Shown: positions 17,149 to 27,210, counted from the stretch's first letter. The stretch: DNA of 64,000 nucleotides from a bacterium (GCA_039961635.1 JABRWB010000037.1:1-64000); one strand, 5' to 3'. Notes: a model not told the origin generated them from the sequence alone. Made by a program: numbers and translations.

Positions 17149-18343
17149 CGCGGAAGTTGAAGAGCGCAGGCGCAAGGTGCTTTTCGTTTATCCCTCTTGC
17201 TCGCACGGGGGGAGAACGATGCAGCTTTACTATCTTTGCAGCGGGCTGATCCGCCGCGGCTGGGAAGTACACCTGCTCACGATCGTCACGCCCGGTCCGA
17301 CTGAAAAATCATTTCGCGAATTCGGAGTAAATACGCATTCATACATCCGCCGCGGGAAATTCGACCGCGGGCAAGCACGCGCGATCCGCAGCGCAGCCGC
17401 GGAACACGATGTAAAGCTGATCAATGCATGGGGTTACACAACCGGCATATGGGCGGTTCTTGCGTTTCCCGCGAGTAGCAAGCCGGAAGTCGCGGTCACG
17501 GTAAATCTCGGAGGCATAGAGCTTGGCCGATCGTTTTTTTACAGAATGCTCGATCGCGCGGCCGCCAAAAATTACAAAGCCGTTTTTTCGAATTCTTATA
17601 ATTGCAGCGATTACGCGGCCAGATGGTACGGTGTGGACAAAAGCGTCTGTTTCACCGTACCCAACGGATTCGATTTTTCCGCGGTCGAAAATCTGCCGCC
17701 GCGAAACGATCTGTTAAATCTAAGAACCGAGCTTGGGATACCGGAAAATGCAATTGTGGTAATCCAGGCTGCAAGAATCGACCCCCTTAAAAACCAGCAC
17801 GACATGCTGCGCGCAGCTGATAAGTTGGCGAAAAACCGCGGCGACGTGTATTTCGTTCTAATTGGAAGCGCAAAATCCGGACGGGAAAAAAAATACCTTG
17901 GGGTACTTGCGGCTGACCTAAAACGTTCAAACGCTCGCAATAATTTCATTATCGCGGGCCACAAAACAAATCCATTGGAATATTTGGCGGTGAGCGACAT
18001 CTTCCTGCAGACATCTCGCACCGAAGGACTTTCCAACGCGCTTATCGAGGCGATGGCCTGCGGGCTTCCGGTCGTCGCAACCGACGTGGGCGACACCGCG
18101 CGAGCCGTAGCCGACGGCGAAACGGGCTTCCTTGTGAAGACGGGCGATGTGGATTCAATGGTCGCTCGTATTTTGAAGCTGGCGGAAAACGCAGATTTGC
18201 GAAAGAAACTGGGCGCAGCCGGGAGGGAGCTCGTTCGCTCGAAATACACAATCGAAAACCTGGTGGAACTGCACGAAAGGGAATTCATCAGGCTGTTGGA
18301 TGAACTACCGCGAAAGGAAACCGGCGGAATCCTGAAAAAATGA
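17141..18343 (+). CDS. Glycosyltransferase, GT4 family
   Basis: GT-B glycosyltransferase of 400 residues. The N-terminal acceptor domain begins after a short charged lead with KVLFVYPSCSHGGRTMQL. The C-terminal donor domain has QAARIDPLKNQHDML and the EX7E motif in TEGLSNALIEAMACGLPVV. Expected to add a sugar to a surface polysaccharide. TTG start overlapping the upstream stop; its own stop overlaps the next start as ATGA. Donor and acceptor unknown. Confidence 0.85.
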   Translation: MASAEVEERRRKVLFVYPSCSHGGRTMQLYYLCSGLIRRGWEVHLLTIVTPGPTEKSFREFGVNTHSYIRRGKFDRGQARAIRSAAAEHDVKLINAWGYTTGIWAVLAFPASSKPEVAVTVNLGGIELGRSFFYRMLDRAAAKNYKAVFSNSYNCSDYAARWYGVDKSVCFTVPNGFDFSAVENLPPRNDLLNLRTELGIPENAIVVIQAARIDPLKNQHDMLRAADKLAKNRGDVYFVLIGSAKSGREKKYLGVLAADLKRSNARNNFIIAGHKTNPLEYLAVSDIFLQTSRTEGLSNALIEAMACGLPVVATDVGDTARAVADGETGFLVKTGDVDSMVARILKLAENADLRKKLGAAGRELVRSKYTIENLVELHEREFIRLLDELPRKETGGILKK

Positions 18344-19461
18344 AAATCGCCTACCTTATCAACGGCCTGGGATACGGCGGAGCGGAAGTGCAGCTCGTCC
18401 GGCTCGCGGAAGCGATGGCCGCGGAAGGCGTCGAAACAACGGTAATTTCGATGACCAAACCGGGAGCGTTTTCGGATAAGCTGGAAAAGGCGGGAGTCAA
18501 GGTCGAAAACCTGGGCGTCAAGCGCGGCGTTACCAGCGTTGCGGTGGCTTGGAGACTTGCGCGCCTGTTGCGGCGAATCCGGCCAGACATTCTGCATGCG
18601 TTCATGTTTCATGCGAACCTAGCCGCCCGCGTCACGCGCGCCTTTCATCGCGTGCCGGTCGTTATTTGCTCAATCCGCACGAACAACGACGGCGGCAAAA
18701 AGCGGGATTTGCTGTACCGGCTTACGGCAGGCCTGGCGGACATGACCACGCACGTATCGCGGTTCGGACGCGACAAATATTCCAAGCTCGGCGCGGCGAA
18801 ACCCGGCAGGCTTGTTTACATGCCGAACGGCGTCGATACGAACAGGTTTTGCCCGGACGAATCGAAGCGCGGCAAAACGCGGGCCGCACTGGGGCTGTCA
18901 AACGAATTCGCATGGATCGCCGTCGGGAGACTGACGGAAGCGAAGGACCATAAGACCCTTTTTCGCGCGTTTCAATCGCTCGTCAATGAGAAACCAGAAT
19001 CGGTGTTGCTTCTCGCCGGCAAAGGGGAGCTCTGGGAATCGCTGGTCTACCTTGCATCGGAACTGCAAATCGGGAGCAAGGTGAAGTTTCTCGGCGTCCG
19101 CGACGATATTCCCGACCTGCTAAACGCATCGGACGCTTACGTGCTTTCGTCCGTTTGGGAGGGCCTGCCGTCCGTTCTTGTCGAGGCCGCTGCATGCGGT
19201 CTTCCGATTGTGGCGACTGACATCGGCGGAGTGGACGACGTAATCGAAAAGGACAAAACAGGTCTGGTCGTGCCCGCGCGTGATCCGGACTCGCTCGCAA
19301 GGGCGATGCTGTCTTTGCAGAACATGCCTGAACGGGAGCGCAAGGAATTGGGTATCGCGGCAAGAAAAAAAATCGAAGCCGAATTCAGCCTCGATGTTTT
19401 CAAAGCCGAATGGATGAGTCTTTACCGCAAATGCCTTGAGGAAAAAAAATTGCGGCTTTAG
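18340..19461 (+). CDS. Glycosyltransferase, GT4 family
   Basis: A 373-residue GT-B enzyme with N-terminal IAYLINGLGYGGAEVQLVRL, a glycine-rich start typical of GT4, and the donor domain VGRLTEAKDHKTL followed by VWEGLPSVLVEAAACGLPIV with the EX7E pair. Coupled to the preceding glycosyltransferase by ATGA. It is more distant from its neighbour than a recent duplicate. It converges on wzy, with 16 bases between the stops. Confidence 0.87.
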   Translation: MKIAYLINGLGYGGAEVQLVRLAEAMAAEGVETTVISMTKPGAFSDKLEKAGVKVENLGVKRGVTSVAVAWRLARLLRRIRPDILHAFMFHANLAARVTRAFHRVPVVICSIRTNNDGGKKRDLLYRLTAGLADMTTHVSRFGRDKYSKLGAAKPGRLVYMPNGVDTNRFCPDESKRGKTRAALGLSNEFAWIAVGRLTEAKDHKTLFRAFQSLVNEKPESVLLLAGKGELWESLVYLASELQIGSKVKFLGVRDDIPDLLNASDAYVLSSVWEGLPSVLVEAAACGLPIVATDIGGVDDVIEKDKTGLVVPARDPDSLARAMLSLQNMPERERKELGIAARKKIEAEFSLDVFKAEWMSLYRKCLEEKKLRL

Positions 19462-19477
19462 CGGGTACGCGCTCTTG

Positions 19478-20875
19478 TCAAGTTGCGGACGCGTCGCCGG
19501 CAGGAAGCGTGGCATCCCCCGCCGCTGAAGCACCTGCAGCCGCCGTTCCTGCAAGTCCCAGCTTGCACGTGGCCGAAGCAAGCCCCAGTATCACGTGAAC
19601 AACCGGCCGCACCGAAACCTCGTGAAGCGTGGCCACGACCATAAGGACGACAATCGCGGAATTTATCGCGGCCGCGGCCAGCGAAAGCTCTCTGTTTCGG
19701 CGCGCCGCCGCAAGCGTCGTAGAAATCCCGGAAAGAAGGAAACCTATATAAGCGACGAGGGCGGGAATGCCCGAATCGGCTCCGATTTCGAGATAGGTGT
19801 TATGCGCATTCAAAGGAAGCTCCATCGGAGGCAGGAGTTTCCGGCCATAGTTGTACGCTTCCCACCTGAACATGTCCAGGCCGACGCCGGTGAGCGGCTT
19901 GTCGAGAATAATATTCTTCGCGGCGACCACGTTTTCAATTCTGTACAAAACGTCAAGTTCCTCAATTGACTGGGTTATGAACAGCCTGCGCTTGAACGCG
20001 TTGACGACACCTGTGGGATCGAGAATGAATCCCAAGATGGCCGCAACCGCCGCGATGGACGCGGCAATCCATGCCAATTTGACCAGATTGAATTTCACCA
20101 CCCTGACGAGATACCAGAGAAACAAAAGCACAAGCGCCGCCCAAACCGATCGAGACTGCGTGATGAGAACGGTGAATCCCAAAATCGCGATCGAAAAATA
20201 AAGCAAGATGCGGATTGCGGGCTGCTTCCAGCAGGTGAGAAGATAAACCGCAAGCACGAGGCCGACCATCGCGGTGAAGCCCACCCAAGTGGGATTCTGA
20301 ACGCTGTATCCGACGCGCTTGAACGCTAGCAGATTGTGCGGCTCGAGTACGAACAAAATATACATATCGAGAACAACGTTGCCGACCACAAAGGCGAGAA
20401 ACGCCTTTCGGAGATGGTCGGCAGAGCGAACCGCGAGAGCGACGAGGAACATAATCGCCAAAAGCCAGATGTGAAGCCTTAGGTAGTAAAGAGAATGTGA
20501 AATATTCTGGGACTGGGCGATGCCGGGAAGTGACAACGCCAGAAAAGCGGAATACCATATCCACGGCACCCCGATCGAAGCGTTGACCGCCGTCAAGGCG
20601 CGCCGATAATCAATAACCGTCCCGGAAAGCAGAACGAGCGAAATCAACCTCGGCGCCACCAGCCCCATTCCGCCCACGGTGATTATCCGTTCAAGCGGCG
20701 CGATGAAAACCATCGCGTACATTCCCCAGACGGGATTGAATACCATCAGGAACAACGCAGCGGCGGCGGGTAACGCAAGGGAAACCGGGCCGAACAATCC
20801 AATCAAAACGCCGCCTATCGCGGCCGAGGCCAGCGCCGCCGCAACCTTCAAATTGCCGCCGTTCGGCCGCATCAC
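19478..20875 (-). CDS. O-antigen ligase/polymerase-like membrane protein
   Basis: Inner-membrane protein of 465 residues with about ten to twelve hydrophobic segments and a large loop around residues 275-340, as in Wzy/WaaL O-antigen polymerases and ligases. The conserved elements ITQSRSVWAALVLLFLWY and PLNAHNTYLEIGADSGIPAL (a His before a Glu/Asp patch) fit the Wzy_C family. Likely polymerises or ligates the repeat unit made by this locus. GTG 20875 lies six bases after TAAAAT, the leaderless pattern seen elsewhere here. Confidence 0.8.
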   Translation of the reverse strand: MMRPNGGNLKVAAALASAAIGGVLIGLFGPVSLALPAAAALFLMVFNPVWGMYAMVFIAPLERIITVGGMGLVAPRLISLVLLSGTVIDYRRALTAVNASIGVPWIWYSAFLALSLPGIAQSQNISHSLYYLRLHIWLLAIMFLVALAVRSADHLRKAFLAFVVGNVVLDMYILFVLEPHNLLAFKRVGYSVQNPTWVGFTAMVGLVLAVYLLTCWKQPAIRILLYFSIAILGFTVLITQSRSVWAALVLLFLWYLVRVVKFNLVKLAWIAASIAAVAAILGFILDPTGVVNAFKRRLFITQSIEELDVLYRIENVVAAKNIILDKPLTGVGLDMFRWEAYNYGRKLLPPMELPLNAHNTYLEIGADSGIPALVAYIGFLLSGISTTLAAARRNRELSLAAAAINSAIVVLMVVATLHEVSVRPVVHVILGLASATCKLGLAGTAAAGASAAGDATLPAGDASAT

Positions 20876-20881
20876 AAGGCG

Positions 20882-20887
20882 ATTTTA
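20882..20887 (-). promoter_or_regulatory. -10 box of the wzy-like gene, six bases before GTG
   Basis: TAAAAT on the minus strand, overlapping the end of the wzx-like gene, with six bases to the GTG. No -35 seen. Confidence 0.5.
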
Positions 20888-22261
20888 TCAGAAGCGCCGT
20901 CTGGCAACGGCCCGCCAAATTTCGAAGTAAAGCGCCAGGTCGGCTCTGTTTACAAGTAACACGGATGCAATTGGAATCCTGTATTCCCTGACATAAAAGA
21001 ACAGCGCCATCAAGGCCGTGACGCCGTAGCCGACGCAGGTGGCGATTGCCGCCCCGACGCTTCCGTAAGGACCGGCAAGGACCCACGTCAGCGCGACGGT
21101 CACGGGTATAGAACTTGCGAAGGACAACATCAAAAGCAGCGGCTTGCCCTGCCCCAGCAGATCTCGATAAAGGATCCGGTAAATTCCGAACAGAACGACG
21201 CCGGGGAGAAGCCATAGGAACACCGCGCCGCTGGCGGCGAATTCCTCGCCGTAAAGAAGCCGGATCATCGGCGGGCCGGCGACCGCGCCCGCAATGCAAA
21301 TAAGAATCGTCACGAAGGTCGTGTTCCTGCAGACGCGCGAGCTCATCGCCGAAGCTTGCTCCCGCGACGACGCAGCCACGCGAGGGAATAGCACGGTTCC
21401 CACCGAATCCGGAAGTTTGAGCATCAACATCGAAAGCGAAATGGCGACGGAATAGACACCCACCGTGGCGCTGTCTGTCTTGTATTTCAGGATGAACGTT
21501 GTCAGCGGCCCGGAAAGAACGCTCAACATCAGGATTCCGTGCGTCTGCAACCCGAACGATAGCAGCGAGCGCACTTCGCTCCAGGGAATTCGGAACTCTA
21601 TCCTCGCACTCCTGCCGAGCAACACCATTGCAAGAACGGTGGAGAGCACTCGCCCGATAATCAATCCGACAATCACTCCCGGTATGCCCATGCGGAGCCA
21701 AAGCAAAAACGCGACAATCAGCATCACTTCGGTGAAATGCTTCGAAAACTCGACCAAGTTATATCTTCCAACCTGCTGCAATCCAAGCGAAATGTGCTGT
21801 ATGTAGCTCGTGAAAAGAGACAGCGGGACGATTGCCAAAACCGCTATCGCAAGCCTCGGATCGGTGTCGGAAAAAAGCGCCGTTTTCAGAAACGGGAAAA
21901 TTGCAGCCACAACAAACGCCATTACCACACTGATAGCGACCGCGAAGTAAAACGAGGCTCCATATGCGCGGCTTGCGGGGATTTTCTTTCCTCCCACGTG
22001 ATAAGCATTGCTCGGCCCGATGGAAAGATGCCCCAGCTCGAGAACAAGCTTTGACAGCTGCATTATTACATACAGCGTACCCTTGCCTGACGGCCCGAGC
22101 ACACGAGCAATGACTATGCCCTGAACGGCGTTGAAGAAAGTATTAAGCGTGTTTACACCGAAAGTCAAGCCGCTTTGCCTGATGAAAGCGGCCGCGCCGC
22201 GCGTAAGGCCGCCGCCTGATGCATTAGAATCCAATTTCTTCACAGAGCGATTTTGGGACAC
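20888..22261 (-). CDS. Polysaccharide flippase (Wzx-like, MOP superfamily)
   Basis: Inner-membrane protein of 457 residues with about twelve to fourteen membrane segments, beginning with GVNTLNTFFNAVQGIVIARV and containing the LGPSGKGTLY motif common to Wzx/RfbX flippases. It should move undecaprenyl-linked repeat units across the membrane for the adjacent polymerase. GTG 22261 overlaps the epimerase stop as TAGTG and is preferred over TTG 22270. Confidence 0.83.
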   Translation of the reverse strand: MSQNRSVKKLDSNASGGGLTRGAAAFIRQSGLTFGVNTLNTFFNAVQGIVIARVLGPSGKGTLYVIMQLSKLVLELGHLSIGPSNAYHVGGKKIPASRAYGASFYFAVAISVVMAFVVAAIFPFLKTALFSDTDPRLAIAVLAIVPLSLFTSYIQHISLGLQQVGRYNLVEFSKHFTEVMLIVAFLLWLRMGIPGVIVGLIIGRVLSTVLAMVLLGRSARIEFRIPWSEVRSLLSFGLQTHGILMLSVLSGPLTTFILKYKTDSATVGVYSVAISLSMLMLKLPDSVGTVLFPRVAASSREQASAMSSRVCRNTTFVTILICIAGAVAGPPMIRLLYGEEFAASGAVFLWLLPGVVLFGIYRILYRDLLGQGKPLLLMLSFASSIPVTVALTWVLAGPYGSVGAAIATCVGYGVTALMALFFYVREYRIPIASVLLVNRADLALYFEIWRAVARRRF

Positions 22262-23205
22262 TAACCGCAAACCCGCTTGTAGTAATCGATGGCGAGCTCA
22301 AGCCCGCGGCGGATATCATAACGCGGCTCGTACCCGATCAGCCTTTTCGCCTTGTCAATCGAAGCGTAGCTGTCCCGAACATCGCCCGCGCGCGGCTCCA
22401 AAAACTCTGCTTGCGCATCCGGCCTGCCGAGCAGGTCGCGCAGCATTTCGAACAATTCGAGAACGCTCGTGCGCCCCGAAGCGCCGATGTTAATCACCTC
22501 ACCGGCGCATGTCGGCGGCGCGCTGCACGCGAGCAGGTTCGCTTCCACCGCGTCTGCGACGAACGTGAAATCACGCGTTTGACGGCCATCGCCGTGAATC
22601 GGCGCAGGCTGGCCGCGGATAATCTGGCGGCAGAAAATCGGAATAACCGCTCCGTACTGGCTGTAAGGATCCTGCCGCGGCCCGTAAATGTTGAAATATC
22701 GAAGGGCGACGGTTTCAAGGCCGTAACAATAGAAAAACGCCTTGCAGAATTGCTCGCCGGTGAGCTTTGTCACCGCGTAAGGCGACATCGGATTTGCGGG
22801 CATTTCCTCGTGCTTCGGCAGAGTCGGCGTGTTGCCGTAAGCGCTCGACGAAGCCGCGAACACGAAACGCTTCACACCTGCTTTGACCGCCGCGTGGAGC
22901 AAATTGACCGTTCCGCCGACATTCACATGAGTAGAAGAAACCGGATCGATTATCGACCGGGGTACTGAAGGCAACGCCGCCTGGTGCAGCACGAAGTCAA
23001 TCCCCTCGCATGCGCCACGGCATGTTTCGAAATCGGTTATCGAGCCTTCGACAAGCTCGAAGTCCGCTTCTGCGCCTTCCAGGTTTTCCCGCCTGCCCGT
23101 CGAAAAATCGTCAAGAACACGCACCCGCTCGCCGCGTCGCGCCAGCTCGTGGACTATGTTGCTTCCAATGAACCCAGCCCCGCCCGTCACCAGATAGTGC
23201 GCCAT
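22261..23205 (-). CDS. UDP-N-acetylhexosamine(uronate) 4-epimerase-like SDR
   Basis: Extended short-chain dehydrogenase of 314 residues with the NAD-binding VTGGAGFIGSNIVHEL, catalytic Ser in FAASSSAYGN and the YAVTK Tyr-Lys pair. The SVPRSIIDPV and RQDPYSQYGAVIPIF segments place it near WbpP/TviC epimerases acting on N-acetylated UDP-sugars. With the preceding UDP-sugar dehydrogenase it would give a UDP-HexNAc uronic acid pair, as TviB-TviC do. ATG 23205 follows GGGGAAG. Confidence 0.85.
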   Translation of the reverse strand: MAHYLVTGGAGFIGSNIVHELARRGERVRVLDDFSTGRRENLEGAEADFELVEGSITDFETCRGACEGIDFVLHQAALPSVPRSIIDPVSSTHVNVGGTVNLLHAAVKAGVKRFVFAASSSAYGNTPTLPKHEEMPANPMSPYAVTKLTGEQFCKAFFYCYGLETVALRYFNIYGPRQDPYSQYGAVIPIFCRQIIRGQPAPIHGDGRQTRDFTFVADAVEANLLACSAPPTCAGEVINIGASGRTSVLELFEMLRDLLGRPDAQAEFLEPRAGDVRDSYASIDKAKRLIGYEPRYDIRRGLELAIDYYKRVCG

Positions 23206-23215
23206 TTCTTCCCCG

Positions 23216-24541
23216 TTAAAGCCGTACGATTTTTTCGTTGACGATGCCCTTTGTCGCGTTTCTGGTGTCGAAAACCTGCACCGCATGGTTAAGAATAAAC
23301 GCCCAGTCGAACGCCGAATGGTCTGTGGTGCATACGACCAGCCCCGCCGAGGATATATTCTTGGGCGTCAGCTCAACCGAGCGCATAGTCACGGGCTTGC
23401 CGCTTACTTCCCACAACTTGCATTCCGGCACGTGCGGATCATGATAATAAACGTTCGCACCGCGGTCTATCAAAAGCTCCATCACTTCGAGTGCCGGAGA
23501 TTCCCTTACGTCGTTTATGTCCTTCTTGTATGCAACACCCAAAACAAGTATGTCCGTGCCTCTTATATGCATCGAGCGGTCATTCAGAATGTCGGCGATC
23601 CTCTCCACAACCCACATGGGCATTTCCCGATTAATCTCGTTCGCGAGTTCGATGAACCTCGTACGGAAATTCAGGGAGCGCATCTTCCACGAAAGATAAA
23701 GCGGATCTATCGGTATGCAGTGCCCTCCCAGTCCCGGGCCGGGATAAAACGGAACAAATCCGAACGGCTTGGTTGAAGCCGCATTTATCACTTCCCATAC
23801 ATCCAGACCAAGCCTGTGGCAGCTCATTGCAATTTCATTCACGCTGGCAATGTTTATGGCGCGGAAAGTATTTTCGACAAGCTTCACCATTTCTGCCGCC
23901 ATTGTGGAGCTGACCGGGACGATTTTCGAAATTATCGTTCCGTACAGGCAGCTTGCACGGCTGACGCATTCCGGAGTCACTCCGCCAATCACTTTGGGAG
24001 TGTTGCCCGTCCCGTAAACCGGATTGCCCGGGTCAACACGTTCCGGGCTGAACGCGAGGAAGAAATCCTTGCCCACTTTGCGGCTTTTCTTTGAAAGCAG
24101 AGGCAGCATCACTTCCTCGGTCGTCCCGGGATACGTGGTGCTTTCGAGCACTACCAGCGCACCCGGCTTAATGTGCTTCGCCAACTGCTCCGTAGCCGAG
24201 AGGATATAGCTGATGTCCGGCTCTTGCGTTTTCGAGAGAGGCGTGGGTACGCATATACTCACGGAATCGCATTCGGCAAGCCTGGGGAATTCCGCGGTCG
24301 CCGCGAGCTTCCCGTCCGATACAAGCTTGGCGAGCAGCCCGTCGTCCACGTCGGGAATGTAATTTCTGCCGGTGTTAATGCTTTGAATCTTGCCCTTGTC
24401 CACTTCGAATCCAAGGACGTTGAATCCCGCGCGTGCGAATTCAACCGCAAGCGGAAGACCCACATAGCCGAGGCCGATTACGCCGATTTTGAGACTTCGG
24501 TCGTTCGAGCGATTCTGAAATTCAAGCAACTTTGGCTCCAC
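23216..24541 (-). CDS. UDP-N-acetyl-hexosamine 6-dehydrogenase (WbpA/TviB family)
   Basis: NAD-dependent oxidation of a UDP-HexNAc to its uronic acid. The protein has the N-terminal Rossmann motif GVIGLGYVGLPLAVEFA, the AFSPERVDPGN segment, catalytic Cys in GPGLGGHCIPIDPLYLS and the C-terminal domain with LGVAYKKDINDVRESPA. UDP-GlcNAc is the likeliest substrate; UDP-ManNAc is possible. The start is uncertain: GTG 24541 is given, but TTG codons lie on both sides and no ribosome site is clear. First gene of the dehydrogenase-epimerase-flippase operon. Confidence 0.85.
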   Translation of the reverse strand: MEPKLLEFQNRSNDRSLKIGVIGLGYVGLPLAVEFARAGFNVLGFEVDKGKIQSINTGRNYIPDVDDGLLAKLVSDGKLAATAEFPRLAECDSVSICVPTPLSKTQEPDISYILSATEQLAKHIKPGALVVLESTTYPGTTEEVMLPLLSKKSRKVGKDFFLAFSPERVDPGNPVYGTGNTPKVIGGVTPECVSRASCLYGTIISKIVPVSSTMAAEMVKLVENTFRAINIASVNEIAMSCHRLGLDVWEVINAASTKPFGFVPFYPGPGLGGHCIPIDPLYLSWKMRSLNFRTRFIELANEINREMPMWVVERIADILNDRSMHIRGTDILVLGVAYKKDINDVRESPALEVMELLIDRGANVYYHDPHVPECKLWEVSGKPVTMRSVELTPKNISSAGLVVCTTDHSAFDWAFILNHAVQVFDTRNATKGIVNEKIVRL

Positions 24542-24595
24542 CCCCGGATTCCGGGGCAACGAAAGGCGAAAATGATAGCACCCCGCGTCGCGGGG
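24542..24595 (-). promoter_or_regulatory. Two G+C palindromes in the leader of the UDP-sugar operon
   Basis: CCCCGG-ATT-CCGGGG (24542-24556) and CCCCGCG-T-CGCGGGG (24581-24595) lie between the predicted transcription start and the dehydrogenase start. They would form two short stable hairpins in the 5' leader. Role unknown. Confidence 0.35.
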
Positions 24596-24607
24596 CGCAC
24601 AGACAAG

Positions 24608-24636
24608 TATAGCCCTCTCGGCGCGCGCCCGCAACA
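24608..24636 (-). promoter_or_regulatory. Promoter of the UDP-sugar/flippase operon
   Basis: Minus-strand TTGCGG (24631-24636), 17-base spacer and TATACT (24608-24613), directly downstream of the lipoprotein gene that ends at 24654. Confidence 0.5.
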
Positions 24637-24653
24637 GCTTCCGGAAGCCGGCA

Positions 24654-27200
24654 CTATGGAACTACAGCCGCATAAACAACCGGTCCAGCGGGCAAATTAA
24701 GCAGACCTTCAAGCGTGGACAAGTCGATTTCTCCGGTTTCCAGAAACGCAGCCTGAACCTTCCCCGCGCCGAACTCGGCCGCAAGCCCCCTTCCCTGTCC
24801 AAGGCCGACGTCGGCGGCGTTCGGCACGTTCGAGCCGGTCTGGCCACTCGCTTCGAGGTCGATCGTCGCGGCGCCCGAGAGCGCGGGGAACGCTGATACG
24901 TTGACTTCCGCGTGCGCGGTCACCGCGCCGATCCACGCGTCCTTGCTTGAGCCGGACGGAATGGACACAATCGCGGGTACAAGGCCGTAGGTTATCCCGA
25001 CTGTAGGCGGGAAAAGACCTATCAGCGAAATCGAACCCGAAACGAAAGTCTTGTTCACAGGCGAAGCTCCGCCCCTCCATACCGACAAATCGAAAACGGG
25101 AAGATCGCCTACGGACGGGACTGTGACCGACCTCGCCTTTTGGTAAGTGATTTCCATCTCCCCTTCGACGAAAGCCGCGGACATCGCAAGAGGATTCACA
25201 TCGCCGAGCTGCGACGCGAGGTCGCTTACGCTCCAGGAATCTGTGCCGAGGCGCGCCGCCCTGAAAGCCGAAGTATCGAATGCAAACGTCTGCGAGTCCA
25301 CCTGTCCGCCGGTGTACACAACAACGGGCGAACCGTCCGCGGGATCGAAGTCGAGCGCGACCGATACAACCGTGGGCTGCGATCCGATTGTTTCAAAATT
25401 CCAGGACAGCCCGTCGGGCGAGCCTCCGGTGTACGGCGCAAATGCGTATCGAACCTCGGCGTCCCCGCCTCCTCCGGGAGCCGAATACGCGATCGCGATA
25501 TCGCCGCCCGGGGAATAAGCCGCCTTAAGCGAATTCGCGCCCAATGCAGCGTCGGTGACAAGCGCCTCGGCGAAGCCCTGCCCCGGAAGTCCGTAAAATA
25601 GCGAAATCGAGCCTGCCGTCGCATCGGGGACGGCGATTAAAACCTGCCCACCCGCAAAGAAAACGTCCGGCGCGCCGAGTCCGGCGCTTCCCGGCGAAAC
25701 CTGCTCCTCCTGCCAACCGTTTTTGTAATACGCGATGTTGAGCGCGCCTCCCGGCTCCGCGTACGCGATAACCGGCGCGCCCGGCTCCATCGGAACGGGC
25801 GGCAGTGCGGATTCGGGCGCAAGCGCGATGTCGCACGCATCCGCGTCCACGGCGCTCACCTGCGTTTTCGTCGCGGGAGGGACGGTTGCGAGCGCATCGA
25901 AGGGAGTCGCAAACAGCGTACCTCCGGACGTGTTTTCGTTCGGCGGTGACTCGCTGTCGAGCGCGGTGACGAAAAACGCGTACTCCGCCAAATCCAACCC
26001 CGTTATCAGAGCTGAATGGGTATTCGAGCCGAAATCCTCGTAAAACGCATTCGGCGGAATTTCTTCCGATGACAGTCCGTAATAAACTCGGTAAGTCACG
26101 GGCGGGCTGTCCGCATCCTCGGCGGTTCCCCAGGTAACCAGAGCCGATCCCGCGCCGGCAACCGCCGACTCTATTCCGTTTCCGGATATCCACACGGGCG
26201 GCGTTGTGTCGCCGGGCTCCGTTATTGCGTAATCGCTTGGTGTTCCTTCCGATGCTCCGTCGGTCGGCACTACGCGCCAAGCGGACGAAGACGAAAGAAA
26301 CGCAGGATCCACCGGAACGGTCACGTCGAACCTGAAAAATCCGTACTGCGGATCTCTGCCCGGTTCGTAAGGAACTACGGTTGAGTTTTCCGGTACTATG
26401 CCTATTTCAAGCGGTTGTGCGTTCCAAACCGGCTCGCCGGGGGGGGAGGGGACTCCGCGGTAAATATGGTAGCCGGAGAGCACCGCCAAATAATTCAGCG
26501 CGATGGGAGTTATGTCGGATACGCCTACGTCTCCGCTTCCGTCTCCGTCGATCAGCGATTCAAGGACGTCATCGCCTTCGCCGTCGTTTGGATCGCGCAG
26601 GAAATTGAGAGCAATCGGCGTGATGTCCGCCACGTTGACCTCACCGCCCGCATCGTAATCGCCGTTGTTTTTGCCGTTCCAGGTAAACCGGATCGAATCG
26701 GCGGACTGCGGCGTCGCAATCAGGTTCGTCACGACGTTCGCCGGGCCGGACGGAGCTGCGGATATTGATCTTTCGCCCGAGGTTCCGCAGACAAGGTTGA
26801 TTGCGGCGATTTCCCCGGCGGGAATAGCCCCGCCGCCGATGCGAGTTACGCCTATCGCCGCTATGCCGGGGCGCGTCAGCACCGCAAGTTTCAAGTATCC
26901 ATCGCCGAACCTGCGCGAGAAATACGCGGATTTTGCTTCGTACGAATCCTCGGGATACTCGATGTGAACGAAAAATCCATCCGATGCTGCCGGAGCACTC
27001 AACTCGATTCGAATCCCGTCAGCCGTTTCTGTTAGATTGATCGAATAATCCATAACGCCCGCGATTGCAACCGCTTTGAACCGGCCGTCGGCGGATTGTG
27101 CGGGAAATACGTTTTTCCCGCCGCAAGAAGAAAGCGATAATGCAACAGCAATTGAGGCGAAAAAGACTATGGACGCCGTAAGAATCTTGCTCAAGCGCAT
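24654..27200 (-). CDS. Large lipoprotein with internal dockerin-like pair and fibronectin-type domain
   Basis: An 848-residue exported lipoprotein with lipobox Cys26 (LSLSSCGG). Residues 30-150 form a beta-rich domain. At about 180-200 and 216-238 are two Ca-binding dockerin-like repeats (GDYDAGGEVNVADITPIAL and DGDGSGDVGVSDITPIAL). A short GYHIYRG strand follows and then a fibronectin-type region about 330-430. The remaining 400 residues are beta-strand-rich without a recognised enzyme motif. The order matches the neighbouring 1364-residue protein over the first 500 residues, so they are tandem paralogues. Type I dockerins are normally C-terminal and bind cohesins; none is visible here. Confidence 0.8.
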   Translation of the reverse strand: MRLSKILTASIVFFASIAVALSLSSCGGKNVFPAQSADGRFKAVAIAGVMDYSINLTETADGIRIELSAPAASDGFFVHIEYPEDSYEAKSAYFSRRFGDGYLKLAVLTRPGIAAIGVTRIGGGAIPAGEIAAINLVCGTSGERSISAAPSGPANVVTNLIATPQSADSIRFTWNGKNNGDYDAGGEVNVADITPIALNFLRDPNDGEGDDVLESLIDGDGSGDVGVSDITPIALNYLAVLSGYHIYRGVPSPPGEPVWNAQPLEIGIVPENSTVVPYEPGRDPQYGFFRFDVTVPVDPAFLSSSSAWRVVPTDGASEGTPSDYAITEPGDTTPPVWISGNGIESAVAGAGSALVTWGTAEDADSPPVTYRVYYGLSSEEIPPNAFYEDFGSNTHSALITGLDLAEYAFFVTALDSESPPNENTSGGTLFATPFDALATVPPATKTQVSAVDADACDIALAPESALPPVPMEPGAPVIAYAEPGGALNIAYYKNGWQEEQVSPGSAGLGAPDVFFAGGQVLIAVPDATAGSISLFYGLPGQGFAEALVTDAALGANSLKAAYSPGGDIAIAYSAPGGGGDAEVRYAFAPYTGGSPDGLSWNFETIGSQPTVVSVALDFDPADGSPVVVYTGGQVDSQTFAFDTSAFRAARLGTDSWSVSDLASQLGDVNPLAMSAAFVEGEMEITYQKARSVTVPSVGDLPVFDLSVWRGGASPVNKTFVSGSISLIGLFPPTVGITYGLVPAIVSIPSGSSKDAWIGAVTAHAEVNVSAFPALSGAATIDLEASGQTGSNVPNAADVGLGQGRGLAAEFGAGKVQAAFLETGEIDLSTLEGLLNLPAGPVVYAAVVP

Positions 27201-27210
27201 TCCCCTGAAT

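Noticed and set aside
20691-21701. 336-codon minus-strand frame across wzy and wzx
   Set aside because: It lies in another frame of two recognised membrane-protein genes and is Arg-rich without features.
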